Positions 1 through 11,899 of a DNA stretch of 64,000 nucleotides are shown in pieces. A model generated the notes under the pieces. It was given only the letters and a program-made list of their open reading frames with translations, had not been told where the DNA came from and did not search any database. The DNA lies in assembly GCA_947683625.1 (NCBI GenBank), contig CANTUR010000156.1, forward strand, positions 1,550,001-1,614,000, written 5' to 3'. Every line of letters begins with the position of its first letter. Positions within the stretch are counted from its first letter, which is position 1. Both the position numbers and the translations under genes were made by a program. Source of the stretch: Mallotus nudiflorus. Taxonomy: Eukaryota > Streptophyta > Magnoliopsida > Malpighiales > Euphorbiaceae.

Positions 1-1047
1 TCATCTTGTAAGTTAATAATATGATCTGTGCATGTGTTTTATTTAAAATGCATGCGCTCATATTTTTATGTTAATATTATATGATTTATTTAATTTAATG
101 CTACTATTTAAGGTTTAAAACGCATTTTATTTATTTAAAGATCAAATTTGAGAAATTTTGGTAGAACAAGCTACCTGGTGGGCTTCACTAGGACCGTGTG
201 CATATGGTAGAGATTGAGAGGTGGATCCGAATTATATATGACTGATGATGTTGAACTGGGACGGGTGCCTCGGTGGAAGCTTATGCTCTCGGGGACCGCC
301 AGTGATTGTAAGGTTAATAATGGATTGGGATGGGTGCCTCGGTTGATGCCCTAGCTCTTGGGGACCGCCAGTGCCATATATTTGGATTAAGTGAACAACT
401 GCAACTTGGTGCCTTGGTTGATACCTTTGCTCTCAGGGACTGGCATTCTAGTTGAAACAAGTGGGTCTGATTGGCCATTTAGGATTTTGGGTTTAGGGTT
501 CTACCAAGATTTTTCAAAAGCTATATCTACATATTACAAATTATTTTTACTATCACCATATGGTTTTCAAACCGTACAACTCTTATTATTGACTTACTCA
601 GTGAGGTCTAATTCCCCTCAATTTTTTTTCAAGAGCTTGGGAGTTCGACCTCAGACTGCCTCCACGCCGAATTTCTTCATCACCGGCCATTTTATGTAGG
701 TCATTGTAAGCTGTACTGATGTATAGTTCTATGAAGCTATAGTAGTAATTGTACTACGAATTGTATGACTTAAGTATATTTGTGTATTTTATTTATATGC
801 ACCACGTATATGTATAATGATTTAAGTTTGATTTATAATATGTGACACTGGAGAATATTTTATTTATGTATTTAATTCTATTTTAATTTTAGAAAAATCA
901 GTTTGATAATGTGTTCTATTTTAAAATAAAGTTTTAAATTATAAGGTTTTATTTTTCTTTTCTTTATGGCTTACTACAGGTTTCGAGGGCCTTATGCTTT
1001 CCCATTCCCTAGTGCTGATCACGTGCCCTCGGGTTCGGGTCTTGACA
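1..1047 (+). mobile_element. 3' part of an old Tekay-like LTR, plus orientation
   Basis: Blocks in the order of the young plus-strand LTR at 29169-32410 are recognisable. They are the 'gctacctggtggg' block near 170, the internal repeat at about 257-445, the 'cagtgaggtctaattcccct' block near 598, and the terminal block from about 968 ending in cttgaca at 1047, which corresponds to gggtcgtgaca in the young copies. The left part lies outside the window. The copy is much diverged and carries three units of the internal repeat instead of two. It ends only 4 bp from the start of a minus-strand LTR remnant (1052-1062), so two copies of one family meet in opposite orientation. Confidence 0.75.
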
Positions 1048-1120
1048 TATAGGGTCATTACAATCTCCTCTCCTTATAAGAATTTGTCCTTAAATTTAAA
1101 GAAAAGAATAGAAACAAGAA

Positions 1121-4100
1121 TCATCGAGGAAAGAGATAAGGATAAGAAGCTCGTGTCTCTGCTTCAGTCTCCCAAGTATGCTCATCTACGTTGTTGCTTC
1201 GCCATAACACCTTGACCATCGGAATCTACTTCGAATGCAACTGACGAACTTGATAATCTACAATTGCAACTGGTTCCTCCTCAAACGTTAGGTCTTCATT
1301 TACTGCCACACTATCAGGCTGTAACATGTGTAAAGGGTCTGAAATATACTTCCTCAACATCGAGACATGGAACACTTGATGCACTTAAGACAAACTCAGA
1401 GGCAAAGCCAACTAATATGCAACCATGCTCACTCTCTCTAGAATCTCAAAAAGTGCAATATATCTTGGTGCTAGCTTACCCTTCTTACCAAATCTCATCA
1501 CACCCTTCATTGGAGACACCTTCAAGAACATATAGTCTCCAATCTAAAACTCCACAAGCAACAAATTATCATCCCTAGTTACCTCCCAAATCCAATACAC
1601 ACATCCTTAATATATCTTTAAGTGTCTAGATCATCCTCTTAAACTAACCATCTATTTGAGGGTCAAAAGCAGTACTAAAATCAAGCTTGGTACCCATCGC
1701 TTCTTGTAACTTCTACCAAAAATGAGAGGTGAGCACTAAACCTCTATCAGATACAATGGACATAATTACTCCGTGAAGGCACACAATATGCTTAACATGT
1801 AGCTTTCCCAATCTAGCTACAGAATAAGTGGCTTTCACGGGCAAAAAATGAGTAGACTTGGTCAACCTGTCCATAATCACCCAGATGGAATCGTATCCAT
1901 CCATAGAATGAGGTAACCTAACCACAAAATCCATAGTGATTCTCTCCCATTTCCACTCAGGAATAGGAAGTGGCCGAAGCTTCCTAGAAGGCTTCTGATG
2001 TTCAGCTATCACTTATTGACACATCAAGCACTTAGCAATAAAATTGGCTACATCCTTCTTCAGTCCATCCTACCAATACAAATCTCTGATATTATGGTAC
2101 ATCTTAGTAACACCTGGATGTACACTGTAGGCTGTAAAATGTGCCTCCTCAAGGATCTCTTCTCTTAAATTATCCACATTAGGAACGAATAACCTAGCAC
2201 TGATCCACAAAACACCTTCATCATCGAGTGTGAAATCGGTGAACTTCCTTGCACGAATATTCTCTGTAAGCTCTGCTGGAATAGGATCCCTGAGCTGCCT
2301 TAATCCTATCTCTTAGCACAGATTGAAATTTGAAATGAGCTAACAACCCACTAGATATCCTCATCTTCATTAGCAGACCTTGATCCACTAACTGGTGTAA
2401 CTCTTAGATCAACAGTCTCCTCTCCATACTAATGTGAGCAAGACTACCTGATGACTTCCTACTTAAGGCATCTACTACCACATTAGCCTTGCCTGGATGA
2501 CAAAGAATCTCATAATCATAGTCCTTCAAGAGCTTTAACCATCTCCTTTTCCTCATATTTAGATCTCTCTACTGAAAAATGTACTTAAGGCTTTTATGAT
2601 CAGTTAAAATCTCACAAGTTACCCCGTATAGATAATGTCTCCAAATATTGAGAGCAAAGATCATTGTAGTCATCTTTAGGTTGTGGGTAGGATAATTCTG
2701 TTCATACTTCTTCAATTGCCTCGAAGCATAAGCTATCACCCTACCATTCTACATCAACACATAACCTAGGCCAACTCTAGAGGCATCATAATACATAGTG
2801 AACTTATCTACTCCATTAGGCAAAGCCAAAACTGGAGCTATGGTCAACTTCTCCTTCAGTAACTAAAAACTGTTCTCACAAGCATCTGACCACTCAAACT
2901 TCACATTCTTCTAAGTCAAGTGAGTTATAGGAGCTACAATTCTAGAAAAATCCTACATAAATCTTCTATAATACCCAACCAAACCTAAAAAACTATAAAT
3001 CTCTGTGATTGTCATTGGTCTAGGCCACTCAGACATTGCCTCAATCTTATGTGGATCAACTTGGATATCATCTTTAGACACCATGTGTCTAAGGAATGCA
3101 ACAGTCCCCAACCAAAAATCACACTTTGAGAATTTAGCATAAAGCTAATGTTCTCTCAGTGTCTGCAGTACAGTCCTCAAGTGATAAACATGCTCCTTCA
3201 TACTCTTTGAATACACTAGTATATCATTAATGAAGACTACTATAAATTAATCCACAAATGGTCTGAATACCCTGTTCATCAAAACCACAAAAGCAGTTGG
3301 TGCATTAGTCAACCCAAATGACATTACCAGAAACTCATAGTGGCCATATTAAGTGCAGAATGTCATTTTAGGAACATCGACTTCATTAATCCGCAACTAA
3401 TGATAAACCAACCTCAAATCAATCTTAGAAAAGAAATCATCTATCCTCAGGAGAGGATACTTGTTCTTCACTGTCACCTTATTAAACTCTCTATAATTTA
3501 TGCATAGTCTTAGGGTACCATCCTTCTTTCTCATAAATAGGAATAGTGTACCCTAAGGAGAAACACTAGGTCTGATAAAACCCTTATCTAGCAATTCCTA
3601 CAACTACTCCTTCAACTCTTTCAACTCTATAGGAGCCATTCTATAGGGCAGCATCAAAATAGGGGTAGTGCCTGGAACCACATCTATACAGAATTCAATC
3701 TCTCTGTGAGGTGGTAAACTTGGCAACTCCTTAGGAAAAACATCAAGAAACTCATAGGCAACAGGAATATCTGTGAGTGACAACTTCTAACTTAAACTCT
3801 ACTAGCAATTCTCTGCCCCCAATAAACACTAGACAACCAAAAAGAACAACATTGATGTCTAATGAATTGCTTAGAGGAGTGGCGACAGACAAAGGAAAAG
3901 CCATCCTCAAAGCTTACCAACACGACTTTGAAGCAAAAATAAGAGATAGAAGGAATGTATGGCACTCGGATCAAACAAAACCCAAGCATCCAAGTAATAA
4001 ATAGGAATTAGATGCTTGAGCATCCTGCTAAGTGAGGTGGAAAACCCTAGCCTGACCTCAACCTCCCTACTGATTGGTAGAAGCCCTGTTGAGCAATAAT

Positions 4101-5398
4101 TTGAGTCAAACTCGAGTGCTGAGTTAGGGGCAACTGAAAAGGAGCTAGTGCTGCACTAGCAATCGACTACTGCGAAAACTATAAAAACTGTTGTGGCTAA
4201 AAACTAGAATAGAGACATAATCTGGCAAAGTGTCCCGTCTATCGACATCAAAAACACATCAGCAATGCCATATAACATGGTCCCTGATGGACTCTACCAT
4301 AAGTCTGATAGGCGCTGGCTGCTAATCTTGAACTCCAACCACTACTGCTGCTAGAAGCACCTGACATAAATCTGATAGGTCTATGAGGACCAGCATGACC
4401 ATGTATACTACTCATATGCACTCTCAACTGTTGCCTCTGACTCTAGTGTACTGAGTCTCTCTGCTGACTACTTGAACCAATATGAAAGGTCAAATATAGA
4501 GTAGTTTGAAATCCTCTTGACTAAATACCCAATTGATAATAATCAAGCATAGCTCCATGAATGGCTAATCTTAACTCTATCTCCTTGGCCAACTCTATCA
4601 CCAACTCTAGAGTAAGGTCTATAGTAGGCATCCTAGTAAATATAGAACCCAAACCAGTGACGTACGTAATAACAGTAAAATACTGATCTCTCATTAGATC
4701 CTCTGCATATCTGCTAAGTCAAAGAAACTCTTTGGTGTAGTCCTCAACAAATCTATAACCTCTAGTGATGCTCATCAGCCAAAGTCTATAAATCATCCAA
4801 AGTGGTTATAGGTAGAATCTCCTTATAAATATCTCTCTAAACTGAGCCCAAGTCATTATTATCATATACAACTGAATCACCTAAATAAACTAATCTAGGG
4901 TTGGTCCCTCTACTGACAACATGACAATCATGATTTGCTGGTACTCAGTGTGATTTGTCTAAGTCCTTGTCTCAATCACATATAGAAAATATAACAGATC
5001 TGACATCCCATCGAAAGCTATTCGACCAACTATGGCATAGAACAGTGCTGCCTCAAGGTCAGACATACCTTGCTGATAGGCAGGCTGAATCGATGGTGCA
5101 ACTAGAGGTATCATAACTTCATTGTATTTTGGCTCTATAGGTTCCTTATCCTGTAGCCATATTGTCTACGGCTGAATTGATGGTGCAGCTAGAAGTATCA
5201 CAACTTCATTGTATTTTGGCTCTATAGGTTCCTTATCCTATAGCCATATTGTCTACGGTGACCTGCCGCTCCTTGAGGTCTACCTTTACCTCAACCTCTG
5301 CACCTCTCTGGCAGCTCAAGTGGTAAAACCTCTTCTTGAAAGGACTCATCATCCTCACCCTCAATGACCAGTGGAGCGACATGCGCTCACCTCCTTAT
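1121..5398 (-). pseudogene. Gag-pol polyprotein remnant of element A
   Basis: This is homologous in order to the polyprotein of element D: C-terminal chromodomain-like tail near 1121-1290, integrase, RNase H, RT, protease and Gag near 5398. The best-preserved piece is the integrase core at 1713-2012, with the DFVV, DRLTKS and VSDRG motifs. Stops occur in every domain. The start codon homologous to that of D is changed from ATG to ATA (complement of 5396-5398), while the TGA stop (1121-1123) survives. The Gag N-terminal part holds an 85-bp tandem duplication at about 5085-5255. No protein can be made from it. Confidence 0.85.
5085..5255. repeat. 85-bp tandem duplication in the gag remnant of element A
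   Basis: Two adjacent copies start at about 5085 and 5170, each beginning gctgaat(c/t)gatggtgca and ending in 'gtctacgg'. They differ at only a few positions. The copies are more alike than A is to D, so the duplication happened inside A after or during its decay. Confidence 0.85.
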
Positions 5399-5567
5399 TT
5401 TGAAAAGACAAAGACAAAGGAATTCAAACAAAACAGACAAGCTAAGGATTATGCAAAATACTAAATCAAGGAAAACTTATTGAAGACACACTCAAACCTA
5501 AATAATTGCAGTAGTTTCAAAGAAAAAAAACTCTAAAAACTTAGGTCCACAACACTAATAACCTAGG

Positions 5568-5579
5568 GCTCTGATACCA
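5568..5579 (-). other. Primer binding site of element A (initiator Met tRNA type)
   Basis: The minus strand reads TGGTATCAGAGC, the complement of the 3' end of plant initiator methionine tRNA. It lies 4 bp inside the 5' LTR end at 5584, as in the young copies, and is unmutated although the element is decayed. Confidence 0.85.
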
Positions 5580-5583
5580 GTTT

Positions 5584-8293
5584 TGTCATGACCCAAACTG
5601 GGAGTCATGACCAGCACTAGGAAATAGGAATTCTTTTAAATTTGAAACCCGTAGCAAGCCTTAGAAATAAAAAGCATGCAATAAATAAATAAAATATACC
5701 ATAATTAAAATCTTAAATCAATATAAAAATAAATACTTACTGTCATATCATAAAATAAAAATATTTGTAAACAATATTTAAAGAAAGGTCTTTGACAGCA
5801 AAAACAACATTCTATAGATACAAAGTACTACTACTGTTGTTTTCTAGAATACAATAAAAGGTTCATATAAATAATTTACCTAAACTAGCCAGGGCTGAAG
5901 AAGTCTGGTATATAGGTCTACTACTGAGGTCTGAAGACGAAGAATCTCCTGAAAAAAATACAACTGAGGGGAGTCAGACCTCACTGAGTGAATTATTATA
6001 TTATATATACTTGCACCTCCTAATGTCATATGCAATCAAGAATCAGTATATATAATAAATATATACAGACATTTCACACAGATGCTGAAATTACTTTTAT
6101 ATACAATAAATGTTAAAAAATGTTTATTTGAATAAAGGATCAAATAGAACCCTAATTATTCTCAACCTCAACCAAAAATAACTCTCTAGCTATATAGGCT
6201 CACTTAATGCCAAATTAATTCTCTTATTCCATTTTGGATAGTAGATTGGCCTTAAGACACTAAGTCAACCGAGCTTCAATAGTCTCACTATCAGTGTGAC
6301 TGGCCCCAAGACACTAGGTCAACTGAGCTCTCGCAATCACACTGCTCAATCACATCAATCTCAAAATCAATCAAATAAAAGTCACCTCAAATGATTTTAT
6401 AACTCAACCCTAAAATCTATCGCACCGATATGTACACGATCTTAGTGCAACCCACTAGGTAGCACGTTCTATTGATATTCTTTAAATAAACTTAATAGCT
6501 ATTAAAATAATAAAAATGCATAATTTAAATGTAAAAGCATCCATTCATAGCAAAATATACCCATCATATACAGAAAATATACCAAAAGTATATAAGCCAC
6601 ATATATGCCAAAATAAACCATAATATATTAGAAATATACTTAATATATATGATGTACATAAACCAAATATATGCTAAAAACAATTATGCATATGTGTCAC
6701 ATATATAATTCAAATAAACTAAAAATATACCAAAAGTATACCAAAAATATATTTTACATTTAAAGAAATATTCATATTCAATTTCATTATAAAATTCATG
6801 GATGCTAATTTTCATGCATTCTACATGCAATACATATATAAGATAATAACTCATAAATTTGTGCTCCTTGATATTAGCTCGACGGGCCCAATCCAATAGG
6901 CCTCGGTTTCAGCACAACTAGAAAATAACTAATAAATTAGTAGACTTAATCAATTCTTAATTTATACTTCTAAAAGAGACTTGATCTACGAATACAAAAC
7001 CCAGACAAATAAAAAAATTCAGGATTGACCTGACGTTACATTTTACGAGAATTCTACCAAAAATTTAGTAGAACCTTCTCTGTAAAATAGACATCTCTCT
7101 ACTAAAAAGTAGAGTCAATCCTGTAAGAAAAATGCACTTCTAACACAGATTGCACAACACCTCGGGTTGTGACCCCGAACTGCATAATTTTCCAACCGAG
7201 GTTCACAATTCACCAAAAATATAAATGAAATAATAAATATATTAAAAATCATTAAATTCCATAAATATCCTTAAAATACCAAAATATAATATATTTAAAC
7301 ATTAAAACACTAAATACAATTATTTTCACAATAATTAAATAAAAATCTCAAATAATAATATAATATTAATAAAAATCAAAATTTTCAATAATTCAACATA
7401 AAATAGTAAAAATTCATTTTTATGTATTCAAATAGCTTAAATAGCCTAAATATGTATTAAAAGTAATTAAAAATCCATTTAATCACCAAAATAGTAAATA
7501 TAATATTATTTGAATATAATTTTTGAAAATTAGTATTAATTAGTTAAAAATAGTAAATAATTTATAAAAATCATTTTGATACTCTATATAATTCTAAAAT
7601 CATTTAAAACATATTATTTAACTATAATTTTCACAAAATTACACAATTAACTCAATAATACAAAATTTACATAATATAATTAATATGCCTAAAAATTATA
7701 TAAATTCACCAAAAATTATTTCAATAATTCTAAAATTATTAACTCAAATTACCAACACCAATTTAACTAAATTCTCATTAAAACTAACTAATTAACATAA
7801 TTATAAAAAATTCAATATTTAATATTAAAATAATAAAAATAACCAAAATTCAAATTAATTAAAAAAAATCAAAAAAACTTGAGAAGCTTAAGCTATCAAA
7901 ATCAACATTTCTGAAGCAATTTTTCATTAATCAAACATAATCAAGTTCAAAAAAATTAAAAAACCCTAAATCACATAAACTAAAAATTGAAGATATCTAA
8001 AAATCTAGAGGATTTGAGCTCAAATGGAGCTTGGAAATGGACTCACCGGTGGAAAACCATTCAAAAGAGTCTAGTTTGGAGCCTTGAGGTGGTTAGAATC
8101 TTGCCGGCATGAGGAAGCTCCAACTTTCAGCTTCAATGGCTTTCCAGTGATGCAGCGGTAACAGGCAGTGGTTGGTGACGTTGGATGATAGTTGGAGAAG
8201 TCTAGGGTCGATGGCGGTTAGCAGTAGTAACTGGGGCGGTCTAGCGGAGGCTGACAGCAAATGACCGAAGAAGAAGAAGAAGAAGAAAAAAAA

Positions 8294-8329
<36 letters not shown>

Positions 8330-8412
8330 GGGAGAAGAATTGACCCGGTTTCTGCATTTGACCCCTTTTTTAAAATTATTTATGAAATTACTAAATTGCC
8401 CTTCCATCAAAT

Positions 8413-8477
<65 letters not shown>

Positions 8478-8722
8478 TTTGTTAACAACAACAATAGTAA
8501 TAATATTAATAATAATGATAACAATAATGATAATACTATTAACTTAATATTATCAAATAATCCGACGTAAAATAAATTATTTTTACGTAAATAATTTTTT
8601 TAGAATAAAATATATAAATAATATTAGCAATTAATGATAATAATATATAAGTAAAATTTAAAATTATTAACACTGCATATCTCAAAATAATATTATTTTA
8701 TTTAAAATACAGGGTCATTACA
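5584..8722 (-). mobile_element. 5' LTR of element A
   Basis: On the plus strand it begins TGTCATGACCC and ends GGGTCATTACA, giving about 3.14 kb with TG...CA ends and near-perfect 11-bp inverted termini. Landmarks shared with the young LTRs, in order, are the 'gagtcagacctcactgagtga' block near 5970, the interrupted internal repeat near 6245-6335, the exon-like block near 6880, the two hairpins at 7041-7114 and a GC-richer block near 8040-8260. The rest is very AT-rich. A long (AAT)n tract at 8417-8476 and an (AAAG)n tract near 8297-8328 are expansions inside it. Confidence 0.85.
8297..8476. repeat. Microsatellites (AAAG)n and (AAT)n
   Basis: An (AAAG)n run lies at about 8297-8328 and an (AAT)n run of about 20 units at 8417-8476, both in the promoter-proximal part of the LTR of element A. 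They create long low-complexity reading frames (poly-Asn or poly-Leu) that are not genes. Confidence 0.95.
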
Positions 8723-8723
8723 A

Positions 8724-8984
8724 GCAAAACACAATTTTTTTTCTTACATAATCAGATGTACACTCGATTGATCATAATTTTTGTACATTCGAACTAACTA
8801 CACATGCACTATCTCATAAACATCAAAATTTAGATGTAATAATTTACTTAAACCGAATGGGATTATTCTTTCAAATTACATAACCAATATGAACAAAGAA
8901 TCTTATTGTTTTAACTATTTTGATTTTTAAAAATGTTTATCCCTCAGAGATTGAATTATGCTATAGCACCCTTAGAATTCATTT
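8724..8984. repeat. Direct repeat, copy 1 (partner 9902-10155)
   Basis: Starting at aaaacacaatttttt, the block matches 9902-10155 through the shared 'cgaatgggattatt', 'cataaccaatatga' and 'agagattgaatt' stretches. Identity by eye is about 85 percent. It lies between the LTR of element A and the main LTR block of the Tat-like element. Confidence 0.85.
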
Positions 8985-9901
8985 TAAATATTTAATTATT
9001 TATTTTCAACAAGAAAAATTCCAATTTTATTATTAAGCCCAAATTTACACATTAATCCAATTTCATGCCCATTAGGTCTACACACAATAGTGACATGAAT
9101 AACATAAAATAAAATACACATAAAATAGAATAAAGTAAAAATACTCATATAAAGAAGTGAGGGAGGAGAAAAGAGTTACATCCCCTTAATCATGCAGGTA
9201 AAAATAAAGATAAAATAAAGCAAAATAAACACACAAAGAATGGAGGGAGGAGAAAGGAATTTCACCCTTAAACACAAAATAAATAAAAATAAATCTAAAA
9301 GAGGTCTTCTAAAATTGGGATAGTGATTTGGTGATTATCAATCACCTTAATCATTCTTAGAAAAAAAAAAATTATTAACTTCCCACAAATAACAATAAAA
9401 CCTACAAAAAGAAAACTACAAAATTAATCTCACAAAAATAAAGTAAAACAAACATAAATAAAATACAAATTAAGCAAATAAACATTTAATTTATAAATAA
9501 ATATTAAGATAATAAAATGAGGTAAAAGAATAAATATGCAAAAAACATAAATAAAATCAAGATTAAAATAGATATAAACTCAACATATGTATAAAAAATG
9601 TAAAAAATATTAATTTGTTGAACTTTAAATTTTGAAGAAATTATTCTAAATCTAATGGAATTACATGACACAGAAGCAGATTTGCATTGCAATTTCATAA
9701 ATTAAAAAAATAGAATTAACATCTAATACTTAAATAAAATGTAAAAAAAAAGAAAAAAAAACTAAAACTAAAACAAATAGGACAAAAAAGATGTAACGAC
9801 ACCTCATTTTTGAGATGTCGCCATAGGCGATTCAGTGTCACCTTAAGCTAAAGAGGAGACTCCTCAATAGTAAGCTATCACCTTAAAACTAATTAGAGTA
9901 G

Positions 9902-10155
9902 GAATAAAACACAATTTTTTCTCACATAATTAGATGCACTCAAATGATCATTCATAATTTTTCTACATTCGAACTAGCTACACATGCACTATCTTGAAAC
10001 ATCAAATTCAGATGTAATAATTCACTTAAATCGAATGGGATTATTCCTTCAAATTACATAACCAATATGAATAAAGAATCTTATTGTTTAAATGAGTTTG
10101 ATTTGAAAAATGTTTAGCCCTTAGAGATTGAATTCTATTGTAGCACCATTAGAAT
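9902..10155. repeat. Direct repeat, copy 2 (partner 8724-8984)
   Basis: This is the second copy of the roughly 255-bp block, inside the 3' LTR of the Tat-like element. It continues rightwards into LTR sequence that has no partner elsewhere in the window. Confidence 0.85.
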
Positions 10156-10765
10156 GTAAAGACAGCCTCCTTCCTCTTGAAATTGGGCCTCAGAGACCCT
10201 TCCTTTCTTGATGTCACCTCTTTTGCTTTTTATGCTTTCATTTCTTTCCACAGCTTTCAAAGGGACTACCCTCTTCCCCCCTTTTACTTTTTCCCATAAA
10301 AAGTTTGTTAAAAATCCATTTTCTTTGTCCTCTCTCCTTTTTTTTAATTTTCCCCCAACCCTCATTTAATTCTCGTTTAAGAATTTAAAACTCCTCCATT
10401 TCTATAAAAAAAAATGTCCTAATTAGTGTTGGAGCACGTTGGGATGTTCAGGGGCATTAACTTGGGCATTTCAAGAGCAATTAATGCTCTTATTTTTAAA
10501 AAATAGAATACTGCTAGTGAGGTGGCATGCCTCTATAAAGAGGCATCGCCTTATCAGCTTGGGTTTAGACAACCTCGTTATAGGTTTTATGGACTTTAGC
10601 CTTGATTCAAGCCCATTTCCCTAATTTTAACTTTTGATATATTTTTAGGGGAATTTAGGGCCTTTGTCCATTTTCAATAGAGTTTTGTGTCACGCTTTAC
10701 ATTTGGTGCTTATCAATTCTCATTATTGGACTTTTGTTGTTAGCTTATCAAACCGAGTGTCCACA

Positions 10766-10786
10766 GTTTGCCCCTTATTTTTTTTG
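10766..10786 (-). other. Polypurine tract of the Tat-like element
   Basis: The minus strand reads CAAAAAAAATAAGGGGCAAAC directly before the LTR start TGTGGACAC. An A/G-rich tract ending in GGGGCAAA before TGT(A/G)GACA is, from memory, typical of Ogre/Tat elements. Confidence 0.6.
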
Positions 10787-10896
10787 AAAAATTGAATTCA
10801 TATAATCAAATATTTTTTAAAAATCAACTTGCATAAAAATTGAAAGGTTACACCTAATCTTAAGATTCATTGGAGAATTAAATTCTTTAAATTCTA

Positions 10897-11031
10897 TGCC
10901 ATCAACCTCGAGGTACAACTTAAGAGGTCACTTTCTTAAGCTTTGTGCCATTAGCCTTGAGGTATAACCCGAGAGGTCATTGTCTCGAACTTCGTGTAGT
11001 TAGCCTCAAGATATAACCCGAGAGGTTTTTT
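10897..11031. repeat. About 49-bp tandem repeat, three degenerate copies
   Basis: Three units share the core 'cct(c/t)gaggta(c/t)aac' followed by 'gagaggtca'. The units begin near 10897, 10949 and 10998. They lie between the polypurine tract and the antisense coding region, where Tat-lineage elements often hold tandem repeats. Confidence 0.75.
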
Positions 11032-11220
11032 TTTTATTTATGTTTCTTATTTCTCTTTAAATCCCATTTTCAAAAACTTCTTCTTCTTTTCTTTCTTTTT
11101 TCCTTCTTATTCTATTAAAATAAAACCTTTTTTTCTATTCTATTTCCTTTTCCTTTTCTTTCTTTCTTTTCTTTTTTTCTCCTTTTCCCATATTTTTTTC
11201 ATTTTAAAAAATGGACACTG
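11031..11220. other. Pyrimidine-rich spacer of the Tat-like element
   Basis: Long T and TTTC runs fill the stretch before the degenerate plus-strand coding region. No gene seen. Confidence 0.6.
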
Positions 11221-11489
11221 CCCAGCCCCTAATCTTCCCGAGTGAGATCCCATAACACCTCATATACATCTTTTTTAGACTCTCAGATTCTCTGTGGGAG
11301 ACATCATCCCTCTGACTGCAGATTTAGGCTCTTATATCTATGCATTGGCTTTTATAGAGATTATTAAGCGAATCAACCAATCATTTCTGAAAAATAGCAT
11401 CGGGTTAGAATTGATAGGTGTTTATTTATCATCTAGTATTAGTAATAAGACTAATTTAGGTTGAAAATTTTTTAAACATTATAAACTGG

Positions 11490-11695
11490 GTGTTGTTCTA
11501 TGCGTCATCTCATCATTGAGGTGATTGCCTCTTCGATGAGGCATTACCTCTTTGACTAAGGCATTAGCCTTAACCTGTTGATACAAAGGCATCGCCTAAT
11601 CTTATTGAGTCATCATCTCTTCAAAGAGGCATCACCTTTTCATATTGAGGCATCACCTCTTCATTGAAGTGTCACCTCTTGGACAGAGTACTGAA
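11490..11695. repeat. Degenerate repeat around gaggcatcacctctt
   Basis: At least six copies of variants of 'gaggcatcacctcttca' follow one another at irregular spacing of about 25-35 bp. The core is partly self-complementary (gaggc...gcctc). The same motif reappears at about 9800-9890, 10515-10560 and 13985-14100, so it is scattered through the 3' region of the Tat-like element. Confidence 0.75.
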
Positions 11696-11899
11696 CATCC
11701 TTTTTTCAATTTTTAAGAAAATTACATAAATATTCAACTTCTATGTTTATCTTGTAGTATGACACATACAAATTCAAAGGTGCCAAGAATTTCAATAGTG
11801 CTCAAGCTTATTATAATGAGCTTATAGATGACATTAAATACTATATTCAGGATACTAGATTTAAAGACTTCATTCTTGCTCTCCCAAATATTTAGGGAT

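Larger units (their letters stand above)
1048..8722 (-). mobile_element. Element A: decayed Tekay-like Ty3/gypsy element
   Basis: On the minus strand the order is 5' LTR (5584-8722), PBS (5568-5579), gag-pol remnant (5398-1121), a purine tract (1063-1075) and 11-15 bp of the 3' LTR (ending at 1062). The internal region aligns by eye along its whole length with the young element D, but many stops, indels and a lost start codon break it. The 3' LTR is almost entirely missing because a plus-strand LTR abuts it. Its LTR starts TGTAATGACCC and ends GGGTCATGACA, slightly different from the young family (TGTAATATCCC and GGGTCGTGACA). No TSD can be checked because the left end is lost. Confidence 0.88.
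8723..10765 (-). mobile_element. 3' LTR of the Tat-like element, rearranged
   Basis: The right edge is set by ...gtgtccaca at 10765 followed by the polypurine tract, so on the minus strand the LTR begins TGTGGACAC. The block at about 8978-9605 matches the 5' LTR (22922-23393 continued at 26685-26910), as expected for two LTRs. The left part does not match: a block of about 260 bp at 8724-8984 repeats 9902-10155 and stands where the 5' LTR has the unrelated sequence 22677-22921. This copy is therefore rearranged or chimeric. No genes seen. Confidence 0.6.

Noticed and set aside
8093..8570. Poly-Leu and poly-Asn open frames on the two strands
   Set aside because: Produced entirely by the (AAT)n and (AAAG)n microsatellites in the LTR of element A.
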